Origin: Nocardia brasiliensis | Lineage (GTDB): Bacteria; Actinomycetota; Actinomycetes; Mycobacteriales; Mycobacteriaceae | NCBI RefSeq assembly: GCF_011801125.1 | Contig: NZ_CP046171.1 | Coordinates: 6,200,001 to 6,264,000, forward strand | Direction: 5' to 3' | DNA length: 64,000 bases | Program-made: the position numbers and the translations under genes | Notes under the pieces: generated by a model | Told to the model about the DNA's origin: nothing | The model's input: only the letters and a program-made list of their open reading frames with translations | Database searches by the model: none | In this document: piece after piece, positions 36,029 through 45,263 of the stretch | Layout of the letters: each line of letters opens with the position of its first letter | Numbering within the stretch: the stretch's first letter is position 1

Positions 36029-36062
36029 GAGCGTGCCGGCCGCCGCCACGGCCGGCACGCTC
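36029..36062 (+). terminator. Stem-loop terminator after secreted protein gene
   Basis: GAGCGTGCCGGCCG and CGGCCGGCACGCTC form a perfect 14-bp stem with a 6-base loop, 19 bases after the stop. Confidence 0.75.
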
Positions 36063-36111
36063 CCCCGATGCCCTCTTGTTCGGACCTACGTAGTTCCGTA
36101 GCTTTTGTGGC

Positions 36112-36612
36112 GTGAGTCTGGAAGAGCGGGTTGCGGAACTCGAACGGCGGCTCAACGGGTTGCTGCCCTTCGAGAACGGAAACGGGCACGAGGCCTCGAC
36201 AGATCGCTGGGCGGCCGCGCGCCTGCACGAGGAGTTCGCCGCGGCGGACGAGCCGAACGGCGGGGTGCTGTTCGCGGGCTCGCTACGCTTACCGACCGAC
36301 GAACAGTACAGCTGGCAGGCCACCTTCACCACCGGCGACCTGATCGAGGACGACTGGGCCGAGACCGCGGAATGCCTTGCCGCACTGGGTAATCCGGTGC
36401 GCCTGCGGCTGCTGCGGGAGATCATGGGCGGGCGCAGGACCGCCGCCGAGCTGGTCGGCCTCGAGGGGGTCGGCACCTCGGGGCAGGTCTATCACCATCT
36501 GCGCCAACTGGCCGCGGTGGGCTGGCTGCACACCGCCGGCCGCGGGCGTTTCGAAGTGCCCGCGGGCCGGGTGGTGCCACTGCTGATCGCGCTGGCCAGC
36601 GCGCGGCGCTGA
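36112..36612 (+). CDS. ArsR-like winged-helix transcriptional regulator
   Basis: 166 residues, GTG start. A coiled N-terminal segment (LEERVAELERRLNGLL) and an acidic middle of about 60 residues precede the winged helix AECLAALGNPVRLRLLREIMGGRRTAAELVGLEGVGTSGQVYHHLRQLAAVGWL, which matches the ArsR fold. No CxC or other metal-site cysteines are visible. A CTACG-(6)-CGTAG inverted repeat at 36086-36101, just before the start, could be its operator. It converges with a cysteine-rich peptide gene on the other strand. Confidence 0.8.
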   Translation: MSLEERVAELERRLNGLLPFENGNGHEASTDRWAAARLHEEFAAADEPNGGVLFAGSLRLPTDEQYSWQATFTTGDLIEDDWAETAECLAALGNPVRLRLLREIMGGRRTAAELVGLEGVGTSGQVYHHLRQLAAVGWLHTAGRGRFEVPAGRVVPLLIALASARR

Positions 36613-36690
36613 ACCACGCGACCCGCGCTCAACCCAGGTCGCCGAGCTGACCCGCACAGAGCGCGAAAACTACAACTATGAGGGTGCGGA

Positions 36691-36810
36691 TCAGCCGCAC
36701 TGGTCACCACACGAGCAGGCGCCGCCGGATTGGCAGCCACACTGGCAGTTCGGGCCGCAACTACACTTCGGCGCCGGTATCGAAGTCGAGCGAACAAGCC
36801 TGATGATCAT
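36691..36810 (-). CDS. 39-residue cysteine-rich peptide, metallothionein-like
   Basis: GGAGG lies 11 bases before the ATG; an in-frame ATG six codons earlier is a weaker alternative. After 15 ordinary residues the peptide holds eight cysteines in its last 24 residues: C16, 18, 22, 24, 26, 32, 34 and 38, with the pattern CxCxxxCxCxCx5CxCxxxC, Gly-rich and without aromatics. This density and spacing are those of small metallothioneins (Cu(I) or Zn). It does not match the MymT sequence as I remember it. On the minus strand a TTGACA box lies about 90 bases upstream of the start. Function is inferred from cysteine pattern only. Confidence 0.6.
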   Translation of the reverse strand: MIIRLVRSTSIPAPKCSCGPNCQCGCQSGGACSCGDQCG

Positions 36811-37105
36811 CGTTGAATCAGCCTCCATTCTGGTGTTCGACTATCCCTTGCGTGCATCGAACGCGCGCGGCGAGACCATGTCAAATAGCCGCCGGTCCGG
36901 CGGTCGGGCGACACGCCGGTTACCGAACTTCCCGTCCGGGAGACCCCCGAAATTCACCCCATGAAATCCCGATACGACGGCCGTGTCCGATTAATCCGGT
37001 TCAGTCTGTGACCACGCACACTAAGCACTGCTACGGTATGCCGAAAGTGCCGTACGAGTTCGCTAGGTCGAGTGCCGACGCGAGGTTCTGTGGAGGTGTT
37101 TCGAC

Positions 37106-38731
37106 ATGAAGGTGGCGCACGCGCTCGAGGTCGTCAAGGCGTTGGGAGTGTTGCGGTCGCGCGGAGTATCCGATCCGCGCAAACCGCTGGAAACGCTTCG
37201 GACGATGAAGGAGTCGCAGATCTACGGGCCGCAGGCCACGCTGATCCGCCACGGTGCGCGCATCGCACCCGACTCCCTCGCGCTGGCCGACGAGAAGGGT
37301 GAGCTGACCTACGGCGAGATCGACAAGCAGTCCACCGCGATCGCGCGCGGCCTGCACGCGGCCGGGCTCACCGAGGGCACTGTGGTCGGCGTGCTGGCCC
37401 GCGATCACCGCGGCCTGATCCTGTCGATGGTCGCCGCGAGCAAGGCGGGCGTGCGGGTGGCCCTGATGAACACCGGGTTCGCCAAGCCGCAGTTCGCCGA
37501 GGTGTGCCAGCGCGAGAAGGTCAAGGCGATGCTGCACGACAGCGAGTTCCTCGGCCTGCTCGACGCGCTGCCCGCCGACCTCCCCCGCTACCTCACCTGG
37601 GTCGACGAGGGGACCGAATTGCCTGCGGGCGCACAGACTCTCGACGATCTGGTGGCGAGCAATTCCAGCGAGGAACTGGCCCCGCCGAGCAAGCCCGGCG
37701 GCTTCATCATCCTCACCAGCGGCACCACCGGCCTGCCCAAGGGCGCCACCCGCGCCAAGGTTTCTCCGCTGGCCACCGCCCAGTTCCTCGATCGTGTGCC
37801 GTTCCCGTACCGGGGCGCGCAGGTCATCGTGTCGCCGATCTTCCACAGCACCGGCTTCGGCACCTGGCTCGTCGGCATGGCCATGGGCAACAAGATCGTG
37901 GTGCGCCGCCGCTTCGACGCCGAGGCGACGCTGAAGTTGATCGCCGATCACAAGGCGGAGATGCTCGTCGCGGTGCCGACCATGCTGCACCGGATGACGG
38001 AGCTGGATCCGGCCATCCGCGCCAAGTACGACATCTCGTCGCTGAAGGTCATCCTGCTCGCGGGTTCGGCGCTGTCGCCGGAGCTGACCGTGAAGGCGAC
38101 CCAGGTGTTCGGGCCGGTGCTGTACAACCTGTACGGCTCGACCGAATGCTCAGTGGCCGCCATCGCGACCCCGGACGATCTGGCCGTCGCACCCGGCACC
38201 GTCGGTCGCGCGCCGGTCACCTGCGAGGTGCGCCTGTTCGACGACAACGACAAGCAGGTCACCGCGATCAACACCACCGCGCGCATCTTCATCCGCAGCG
38301 GCACGCCGTTCGAGGGCTACACCGACGGCCGGAACAAGCAGATCATCGACGGCTTCATGTCCAGCGGTGATGTCGGTCACTTCGACGAGCACGGGCTGCT
38401 GATGGTGGACGGCCGTGACGACGACATGATCGTCTCCGGCGGCGAGAACGTCTTCCCGCAGGAGGTGGAGAACCTGCTGCTGGAACGGCCGGACATCTTC
38501 GACGCGGCGGTCGTCGGTGTCGACGACGCCGAATTCGGTAAACGGTTGCGCGCCTTCGTAGTTCCCGAGCCGGGCCAGAACCCGGACGGCGAGGAGATCA
38601 AGGCATACGTCAAGAACAACCTGGCCCGCTACAAGGTGCCGCGCGAGGTCGTGTTCCTCGACGACCTGCCGCGCAACCCGACCGGCAAACTGCTGCGCCG
38701 GGTCCTGGTGGAGTACGACACCACCGCCTGA
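37106..38731 (+). CDS. Acyl-CoA synthetase (FadD-type AMP ligase), copy 1
   Basis: 541 residues, ATG after GGAGGTG. Adenylate-forming motifs: FIILTSGTTGLPKGATR (P-loop), YNLYGSTECSVAAIATP (A5), FMSSGDVGHFDEHGLLMVDGRDDDMIVSGGENVFPQEVEN (A7-A8) and LPRNPTGKLLRR with the A10 catalytic Lys. It activates a fatty or carboxylic acid to acyl-CoA. A paralogue of the same architecture lies 156 bases downstream; both share long identical blocks (RVALMNTGFAKPQFA/RTVLMNTGFAKPQFA), so they arose by tandem duplication. Substrates are unknown. Confidence 0.92.
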   Translation: MKVAHALEVVKALGVLRSRGVSDPRKPLETLRTMKESQIYGPQATLIRHGARIAPDSLALADEKGELTYGEIDKQSTAIARGLHAAGLTEGTVVGVLARDHRGLILSMVAASKAGVRVALMNTGFAKPQFAEVCQREKVKAMLHDSEFLGLLDALPADLPRYLTWVDEGTELPAGAQTLDDLVASNSSEELAPPSKPGGFIILTSGTTGLPKGATRAKVSPLATAQFLDRVPFPYRGAQVIVSPIFHSTGFGTWLVGMAMGNKIVVRRRFDAEATLKLIADHKAEMLVAVPTMLHRMTELDPAIRAKYDISSLKVILLAGSALSPELTVKATQVFGPVLYNLYGSTECSVAAIATPDDLAVAPGTVGRAPVTCEVRLFDDNDKQVTAINTTARIFIRSGTPFEGYTDGRNKQIIDGFMSSGDVGHFDEHGLLMVDGRDDDMIVSGGENVFPQEVENLLLERPDIFDAAVVGVDDAEFGKRLRAFVVPEPGQNPDGEEIKAYVKNNLARYKVPREVVFLDDLPRNPTGKLLRRVLVEYDTTA

Positions 38732-38887
38732 CCGTCATCGGCTGGTACCCACCGGTAGGAGCTGTTGAGATACGTGACACATCGGGTTACAGATGGTTGC
38801 TATTGTTAGCGGCAGCACTGGATCCCGTAGTCGCGGTCCGTATCACCCACCGGCTCCCCGGGTGGGACCGCCGGAAGGTTGTTGTCG

Positions 38888-40546
38888 ATGGTTGTCTCCT
38901 TCCCCGCGTTGAGCGGCACTGCCCGCAAGGCCGGAACGCTCGCGCTCGGCGTGAACGTCATGGTCAAGCGGCACCTGTTCAATCCGCTCCGGCTCGATCA
39001 GGCGGTGCGCTCGGCGATCAACGTGACCAAGCTCGGTCCGTTCGCCGGGGTCGCCATGCATGCCGCGCAGACCAGGCCGCACGCGGGCGCGATCGTCGAC
39101 GAGGCCGGTGAGCTGACCTTCGGCGAACTGAACGAGCAGTCCAACGCGCTGGCCCGCGGCCTCGCGACGCAGGGCGTGCGGCCCGGCGACGTGGTCGCGG
39201 TGCTGGCGCGCGATCACCGCGGCATGGTGCTGAGTCTGCTCGCGGCCGGCAAGCTCGGCGTGCGCACGGTGTTGATGAACACCGGGTTCGCCAAGCCGCA
39301 GTTCGCCGACGTGGCCACCCGCGAAAAGGTGAAGGCGGTGCTGCACGACAGCGAGTTCATCGACCTGATGAGCGCGATTCCCGCCGCCATCCCGCGCATC
39401 TTGACCTGGGTCGACGCCAAGGACAACGCCGATCCGTCGATCCCGACCATCGCCTCGCTCATCGCGGGCGAGTCGACCGCGCCGCTGCCCGCGCCCGCGA
39501 AGCCGGGCGGCATGGTCATCCTGACCAGCGGCACCACCGGCACGCCGAAGGGCGCGCCGCGCGACCGGGTGAGCCCGTTCGCCTCGGCGCAGTTCGTCGA
39601 CCGGGTGCCGCTGCCGCACAACGGCACCATGATCATGGCCGCGCCGATCTTCCACGGCACCGGGCTGTCCCAGTTCACCCTCGGCATCGCGCTCGGCAAT
39701 CGGGTGGTCTTCCAGCAGCGCCGGTTCGACCCGGAGCTGACGCTGAAGAACATCGTCAAGTACCGCGCGGACTCGCTGGTCGTGGTGCCGACCATGCTGC
39801 AGCGCATCCTCGATCTCGACGAGGAGGTGCTGGCGAAGTACGACCCGCGCAGCATCAAGGTGATCTTCGCGGCGGGCTCTGCCATCGCTCCCGACGTGGT
39901 GACCAGGACGCTCGATTACTTCGGTGACACGCTGTACAACCTGTACGGCTCCACCGAGTGCGCGGTGATGACCGTCGCGACACCGCAGGATCTGCGCAAG
40001 TCGCCGACCACCGCGGGCAAGCCCCCGGTCGGAATCAAGATCGTGCTGCTCGACGAGAACCGCAAGCCGATCACCGAGCCCAATGTCACCGGCACCATCT
40101 TCGTCGACAACGGCTTCGCGTTCACCGGTTACACCGACGGGCGCACCAAGGAGGTCGTCGACGGCATGATGTCCAGCGGTGATGTCGGGCACTTCGATGC
40201 CGACGGGCTGCTCTACATCGACGGCCGCGACGACGACATGATCGTCTCCGGCGGCGAGAACGTCTTCCCGCTCGAGGTGGAGAACCTGATCGCCGGGCGC
40301 GAAGACATCTTCGAGGCCGCCGTCGTCGGCGTCGAGGATCGCGAGTTCGGGAAGCGCCTGCGTGCCTTCGTGGTTCCCGGGCCGGACTCCAAGCGCGACG
40401 CCCAGGAGATCAAGGACTTCGTCAAGGCGAACCTGGCCCGCTACAAGGTGCCGCGTGAGGTGATCTTCCTCGACGAACTCCCGCGCAACGCCACCGGCAA
40501 GCTGCTGCGCAAACCGCTCATCGAGATGGACGTCGACGCGAGCTGA
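38888..40546 (+). CDS. Acyl-CoA synthetase (FadD-type AMP ligase), copy 2
   Basis: 552 residues. ATG (MVVSFPALSG) was chosen over nearby TTG codons. Motifs: MVILTSGTTGTPKGAPR, YNLYGSTECAVMTVATP, MMSSGDVGHFDADGLLYIDGRDDDMIVSGGENVFPLEVEN and [16 protein letters not shown]. Closely similar to the preceding ligase throughout except for a different 35-residue N-terminus. The 156-base gap contains its own promoter-like AT-rich stretch, so the pair may be separately expressed. A hairpin follows the stop. Confidence 0.92.
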   Translation: MVVSFPALSGTARKAGTLALGVNVMVKRHLFNPLRLDQAVRSAINVTKLGPFAGVAMHAAQTRPHAGAIVDEAGELTFGELNEQSNALARGLATQGVRPGDVVAVLARDHRGMVLSLLAAGKLGVRTVLMNTGFAKPQFADVATREKVKAVLHDSEFIDLMSAIPAAIPRILTWVDAKDNADPSIPTIASLIAGESTAPLPAPAKPGGMVILTSGTTGTPKGAPRDRVSPFASAQFVDRVPLPHNGTMIMAAPIFHGTGLSQFTLGIALGNRVVFQQRRFDPELTLKNIVKYRADSLVVVPTMLQRILDLDEEVLAKYDPRSIKVIFAAGSAIAPDVVTRTLDYFGDTLYNLYGSTECAVMTVATPQDLRKSPTTAGKPPVGIKIVLLDENRKPITEPNVTGTIFVDNGFAFTGYTDGRTKEVVDGMMSSGDVGHFDADGLLYIDGRDDDMIVSGGENVFPLEVENLIAGREDIFEAAVVGVEDREFGKRLRAFVVPGPDSKRDAQEIKDFVKANLARYKVPREVIFLDELPRNATGKLLRKPLIEMDVDAS

Positions 40547-40575
40547 GCAGATAGCCGACGGCGAGTCCACAGTTG

Positions 40576-40600
40576 TTTCCCCGGTTGTCCACCGGGGAAA
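40576..40600 (+). terminator. Stem-loop after acyl-CoA synthetase copy 2
   Basis: TTTCCCCGGT and ACCGGGGAAA form a perfect 10-bp stem with a TGTCC loop, 30 bases past the stop. Confidence 0.6.
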
Positions 40601-40630
40601 ACCGTGCAATCCGTCGGCTACTATCAGCGG

Positions 40631-41194
40631 GTGAGTAACGAGTTCGGCCGGGCTGCTGCGGGACGTCGCAGCGCCGTCGCGCGGATGCGCGGCGCCTCGG
40701 CCGGAGCGAGCTCGGGCACCATTTCCGTTGCGGCACATGGCTGGGCCTCCGGTGGCCTGCCGCCCAGCGGCACCACCCTCACCCTGCTCGTCGGCACCGC
40801 CGCGCTGATCGGCGCGCTCGTCGCGGGGCTCGCGCCGCTGCGGGACACGGCGACCGGATTGGTCGCCGCCCTGGTCGCCGGACAGTTGCTCGGCCACCTC
40901 ACCATGGGTCTCGGCTCGGGTCATCTGCATCACGGCGACGCCCAGCTGTCCCCGGCCATGCTCTGCGCGCACGTGCTGGCGGCCTGCGCCGCGGCCGCCG
41001 TGATCCGCGGCGCGGAGGCCGCCTATCGGGCCGGCACCGCGGTGCTGCGCCGGGTGCTGCCGCTGCCGCGCGCGCTACCCTTCCTGCCGGACCCGGTGCC
41101 GCTGCGCACCTCCCACCGCGACCGGGTCATCCTGCGTATCTTCGCCGCGCACGCGTTGCGCACCCGCGGACCACCGGTCGCCGCCACCCACTGA
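40631..41194 (+). CDS. Hypothetical histidine-containing membrane protein
   Basis: 187 residues, GTG start (VSNEFGRAAAG). Four predicted hydrophobic segments between residues 45 and 140 (TLTLLVGTAALIGALVAGL; GLVAALVAGQLLGHLTMGL; LCAHVLAACAAAAVI). The loop GHLTMGLGSGHLHHGDAQLS clusters four histidines and a methionine between helices, a possible metal-handling loop. It lies 248 bases upstream of a PepSY transporter with another histidine-rich loop, so a joint metal role is possible. Family not recognised. Confidence 0.65.
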   Translation: MSNEFGRAAAGRRSAVARMRGASAGASSGTISVAAHGWASGGLPPSGTTLTLLVGTAALIGALVAGLAPLRDTATGLVAALVAGQLLGHLTMGLGSGHLHHGDAQLSPAMLCAHVLAACAAAAVIRGAEAAYRAGTAVLRRVLPLPRALPFLPDPVPLRTSHRDRVILRIFAAHALRTRGPPVAATH

Positions 41195-41442
41195 TCTCTC
41201 CGTCGCGCCGACCGACGGTTACGGACACCCCGGTGCCCCGGCACCGTCGCCGACCGTTCCGCGCGAAGCAGCATCCGTGCAGCGCCCTGTTCGCCGAATT
41301 CCGGCGTCCCCGCCCCGCTTTCGTGGCTCAGCCCGGACAGCGCCCTGTCTTTGCCGACCCGATTCCCGGCCGCGTGCGGCACCGTCGTGCCCGCCCCTCG
41401 GCATCGGACATCGGGTTCCCGAACTTCAGAATCGAAACAATC

Positions 41443-42930
41443 GTGAGCACAACAGAAATCACGACGGACGCCGGATCGCCGGCCGCCGTCACCGACTCCG
41501 CGCCGCCGCACCGCCGGTCCGGGCAGTCCAAGCAGGCGCCCCGCAACGGGTGGTACGCACTGGCGATGCGACTGCACTTCTACGCGGGGGTGTTCGTCGC
41601 GCCGTTCATCCTCGTCGCCGCGGTCACCGGCGCGCTCTACGCGATCTCTCCGACGCTGGAATCGATCGTCTCGCGTGACCTGCTGAGCGTCGAATCCACC
41701 GGTGGCGCACCCAAACCGCTGTCGGAGCAGGTCGCAGCCGCCGTCGCGACCCGCCCCGACCTCACGCTGAACGCGGTCTCCCCCGCCGCGGGCGCCACCG
41801 ACACCACCCGGGTGCTGTTCAGCGATCCGACGCTGGGTGAGTCGCAGCGGCGTGCGGTGTTCGTAGACCCGTATACCGCTCAGCCCGTGGGTGATTCGGT
41901 CGTCTACGGCAGTTCGGGCGCGCTCCCGCTGCGCACCTGGATCGACCGGTTGCATCGCGACCTGCACCTCGGCGAGCCCGGCAGGCTCTACAGCGAGCTG
42001 GCCGCGTCCTGGTTGTGGGTGATCGCGCTGGCCGGGCTGCTCGTCTGGGTGCGCCGGGTGCGCGCACGCAGGCAACGGAATTCGGCCCGCTGGCTGTTCG
42101 CGCCGGATCGGTCGCAGCAGGCGCGCGGGCGGACCGTGAACTGGCACGGCGCGGTCGGCATGTGGGTGCTGCCGATCATTCTGCTGCTGTCGGCGACGGG
42201 CATGACCTGGTCGACCTACGCGGGCGAGAACATCACCGAGTTGCGTCAACAGCTCAGCTGGACCACGCCCGCTGTCACCACCGCGCTGCCGGGAGCCGCT
42301 GCGCCCGCGCATGATTCGGGTGGCGAACACCACGCGGGCCATACTGCCGCGCCCGTGCAGGCCGATCCCGCTGACCGGATCGCCCAACTCGACCAGGTCT
42401 ATCGGACCGCACGCGCCAACGGTGTCACACAGGCCGCCGAGATCACCATGCCGGTCGCGCCCGCGCAGGCCTTCGCGGTCAAGGAGCGGCGGATGTCGGG
42501 CACCTACACCGTCGACGCGGTCGCGGTGGACGGCGCCACCGGCGCGGTTACCGATCGCCTCGCGTACGCCGATTGGCCGCTGATGGCCAAGCTCACCAAC
42601 TGGGGCATCCAGTTCCACATGGGTCTGCTGTTCGGACTGCTCAACCAATTGCTGCTGCTCGCGGCGATGATCGGGCTGATCACCGTGCTGGTGCGCGGCT
42701 ACCTGATGTGGTGGCGCAGGCGGCCGACCCGCGGCGGCGCCGGACCGATCCGGCTGGGCCGGGCGCCCAAACGTGGCGCACTGCGTCGTTCCTCGCCGTG
42801 GGTCGCGGTGCCGCTGCTGCTGGCCGCGGCGCTGGTCGGCTGGTTCGCCCCGCTGGTCGGCGCGAGCCTGCTGGCGTTCCTGGTCGTCGACGTGCTCGTC
42901 GGCCTGCGCGCCCGACTGCGCGCCGCCTGA
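41443..42930 (+). CDS. PepSY-associated transmembrane protein (putative metal-uptake reductase)
   Basis: 495 residues, GTG start. Four to five transmembrane segments arranged as in PepSY_TM proteins: LHFYAGVFVAPFILVAAVTGALYA (TM1), ELAASWLWVIALAGLLVWV, NWHGAVGMWVLPIILLLSATGMTW, NWGIQFHMGLLFGLLNQLLLLAAMIGLI and a C-terminal hairpin. Histidines in HFYAG, RLHRDLHLG, NWHGA and FHMG are the usual conserved set, likely binding haem. An extracytoplasmic loop carries HDSGGEHHAGH. Relatives are siderophore/iron-related reductases or copper-associated membrane proteins. Confidence 0.85.
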   Translation: MSTTEITTDAGSPAAVTDSAPPHRRSGQSKQAPRNGWYALAMRLHFYAGVFVAPFILVAAVTGALYAISPTLESIVSRDLLSVESTGGAPKPLSEQVAAAVATRPDLTLNAVSPAAGATDTTRVLFSDPTLGESQRRAVFVDPYTAQPVGDSVVYGSSGALPLRTWIDRLHRDLHLGEPGRLYSELAASWLWVIALAGLLVWVRRVRARRQRNSARWLFAPDRSQQARGRTVNWHGAVGMWVLPIILLLSATGMTWSTYAGENITELRQQLSWTTPAVTTALPGAAAPAHDSGGEHHAGHTAAPVQADPADRIAQLDQVYRTARANGVTQAAEITMPVAPAQAFAVKERRMSGTYTVDAVAVDGATGAVTDRLAYADWPLMAKLTNWGIQFHMGLLFGLLNQLLLLAAMIGLITVLVRGYLMWWRRRPTRGGAGPIRLGRAPKRGALRRSSPWVAVPLLLAAALVGWFAPLVGASLLAFLVVDVLVGLRARLRAA

Positions 42931-43002
42931 CGGTTTCCTCCCCCGGACGACACGGTCCGGCCGCACGTGGCCGGGCCGTTCGACCGAAGCGGAAGCCCGG
43001 TC

Positions 43003-43041
43003 CACCCCGAGTCCGCCTGTGCTGTCGCGGAACTCGGGGTG
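43003..43041. terminator. Bidirectional stem-loop between PepSY and small membrane genes
   Basis: CACCCCGAGT and ACTCGGGGTG form a 10-bp stem extended by CCGC/GCGG with one bulge. It lies between convergent stops at 42930 and 43057. Confidence 0.6.
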
Positions 43042-43056
43042 CGACCGGATAGCTCG

Positions 43057-43305
43057 CTATGGCTTGTCGGTGGATTCTTCCTCGGGCGCGGGCGCCTGCT
43101 CAGGGACCGCGACGGGACGCAGCACGGCCCACGCGAGGAACAGCACCGCGACGACGCCCATGCCGATCCCGGCCCAGAGGTTGACGTTGACGCCGCCGGT
43201 CTTGGCCTCCTCGGCGGCGGTGTCGTGCACCAGGCCGGTGATGACCAGGATGATGCCGTAGCTGCCGAGCAGGGCGCCGACGATGGTGCGGATGTCGAAA
43301 AGCAT
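43057..43305 (-). CDS. Small two-span membrane protein
   Basis: 82 residues. Two hydrophobic segments (TIVGALLGSYGIILVITGLV and LWAGIGMGVVAVLFLAWAVLRPV) and an acidic Pro-rich cytoplasmic tail. It starts 9 bases after the symporter stop, so it belongs to the galactokinase-symporter operon and may be an accessory subunit. Similar small genes follow SSS-family symporters in Nocardia as far as I recall. Confidence 0.75.
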   Translation of the reverse strand: MLFDIRTIVGALLGSYGIILVITGLVHDTAAEEAKTGGVNVNLWAGIGMGVVAVLFLAWAVLRPVAVPEQAPAPEEESTDKP

Positions 43306-43314
43306 TGCGACTCC

Positions 43315-45075
43315 TTATCCGACGACGATGTTGAGGGCGATGACGAGCACCAGCGCGATGCCTGCCAGCAGCACCGGGCGCTGATACCAGGGCAGCGACG
43401 CCTCGTCGGGATCGGTGCGCACCTGCTTGGGCGTCTCCGAGTAGACCAGGCCGACCAACTCTTCCACCGGCTTCGGCCTGGTCACCTGAGTGACCAGCAC
43501 GCTCACCAGGATATCGACCACGAAGGCGACGCCCGCGGCCACGAAACTCGCGCCCTGGCCGGACAATTCGAACACCTTGGTCTCGTGCAGCAGGAAAACG
43601 ACGATGGCGGAACCGGTTCCGCAGACCAGGCCCATCCAGCCCGCCGCGGGCGTCATCCGTTTCCAGAACATGCCGAGAATGAAGGTGGCGAACAATGGCG
43701 CGTTGAAGAAACTGAACAGCGTCTGCAGATAATCCATCATGTTGCTGAAACTCGACGCGATGAACGAGGTGAAGATCGCCGCGACGGTCGCGCCGATGGT
43801 CGCCAATCGGCCGATATTCAGGTAATAGCCGTCCGGCCGATCCTTGCGCACATACTGCTGCCACAGGTCGTAGCTGAAGACGGTATTGAACGCGGAGATA
43901 TTGGCGGCCATGCCCGCCATGAACGCGGCGAGCAGACCGGCGAGACCGACCCCGAGCAATCCGTTCGGCAGTACGTCTTTCATCAGATACAGCAGCGCCT
44001 GGTTGTACGTGGTGTCGCTGCTGAAGTCCGGATCCGCCGCCTTGGCCGCCTTGTACTCGCTCATCTGCGGCACCAGCACCGCGCTGATCATGCCGGGGAT
44101 CACCACGATCAACGGAATGAACATCTTCGGGTAGGCGCCGATGATCGGGGTACGCCGGGCCGCCGAGATCGAGTGCGTGGCCAGCGCGCGCTGCACCTCG
44201 ACGAAGTTGGTGGTCCAGTAGCCGAACGAGAGCACGAAACCGAGGCCGAACACGATGCCGATCACCGACATGATGTTGCTGCCGAACCCGCTGAGCGCGT
44301 TACCTGGCCACGATTCCAGCTGCGCGCCGCCACCCGGCGATGCGGTCACCTTGTCCCGTAATCCATCCCACCCGCCGACCTTGTGCAGGCCGACCAGCGT
44401 GAGCGGCAGCAGCGCGGCCACGATGACGAAGAACTGCAGCACCTCGTTGTAGATCGCCGCGGACAGGCCGCCGAGGGTGATGTAGGACAGCACGATCACC
44501 GCCGCGATCACCACCGACACCCACAGCGGCCAGCCGAGCAGCACGTTCAGGATGGTGCCGAGCAGATACAGGTTGACGCCCGCGATGAGCACCTGGGCGA
44601 CGGCGAAGCTGAGCGCGTTCACCAGGTGCGCGCCGGTGCCGAAGCGCCTGCGCATGAACTCCGGGACGCTGCGCACCTTGGAGCCGTAGTAGAACGGCAT
44701 CATCACCACGCCGAGGAACAGCATGGCCGGGACCGCGCCGATCCAGAAGTAGTGGAAGGTCGGGAACCCGTACTGGGCGCCGTTGGCCGACATGCCCATG
44801 ATCTCCACCGCACCGAGATTGGCGGAGATGAACGCGAGACCGGTCACCCAGGCGGGCAGCGACCGCCCGGACAGGAAGAAGTCGATGCTGGAGGAAACGC
44901 GCTGTCTGGCCAGCAGGCCGATGCCGAGAACGAAGACGAAATACAGCGCCACCAGGGCGTAGTCGACCGGCTCCGCGTCGAGCCGCAGCGTGGTCGATGC
45001 CTCGACATGGGTGGAGATCCGCGGCTCGGCGGCGAGCAGCACGGAGGTCAGAACGGATGAATCGGCAAGCGGCAC
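43315..45075 (-). CDS. Sodium/solute symporter (SSS family), probably sugar
   Basis: 586 residues with about 14 transmembrane helices. The SSS signature is visible in SSSIDFFLSGRSLPAWVTGLAFISANLGAVEIMGMSANGAQYG and in the later GLGFVLSFGYWTTNFVEVQRALAT (SGLT-like WTTNFVxVQR). The SGLT-like features and the adjacent galactokinase point to galactose or a related hexose as substrate, taken up with sodium. The gene lies 188 bases downstream of galK on the same strand. Confidence 0.87.
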   Translation of the reverse strand: MPLADSSVLTSVLLAAEPRISTHVEASTTLRLDAEPVDYALVALYFVFVLGIGLLARQRVSSSIDFFLSGRSLPAWVTGLAFISANLGAVEIMGMSANGAQYGFPTFHYFWIGAVPAMLFLGVVMMPFYYGSKVRSVPEFMRRRFGTGAHLVNALSFAVAQVLIAGVNLYLLGTILNVLLGWPLWVSVVIAAVIVLSYITLGGLSAAIYNEVLQFFVIVAALLPLTLVGLHKVGGWDGLRDKVTASPGGGAQLESWPGNALSGFGSNIMSVIGIVFGLGFVLSFGYWTTNFVEVQRALATHSISAARRTPIIGAYPKMFIPLIVVIPGMISAVLVPQMSEYKAAKAADPDFSSDTTYNQALLYLMKDVLPNGLLGVGLAGLLAAFMAGMAANISAFNTVFSYDLWQQYVRKDRPDGYYLNIGRLATIGATVAAIFTSFIASSFSNMMDYLQTLFSFFNAPLFATFILGMFWKRMTPAAGWMGLVCGTGSAIVVFLLHETKVFELSGQGASFVAAGVAFVVDILVSVLVTQVTRPKPVEELVGLVYSETPKQVRTDPDEASLPWYQRPVLLAGIALVLVIALNIVVG

Positions 45076-45263
45076 TGCGTCCCTCCTGGCGGTGAACCTG
45101 GCGTCGAGCGGGATCTTGCGTAATACGAGCTCGTGCGGCTACGGGTCCTGCGTGGCGCGCGAGTCTCGCGTCGCCGGCCGAATAGTGTCGGCCGACACCC
45201 GCTCTGGGTGATTGTGCCTCACTCGAGGGCCACAATCGTGCACAAAGATCTCGGCCGTCGCGC

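Noticed and set aside
40575..40601. DnaA-box-like or origin element near TTGTCCACC
   Set aside because: Only one weak match, inside a perfect hairpin that follows a stop codon; terminator is the simpler explanation, and no dnaA or dnaN is near.
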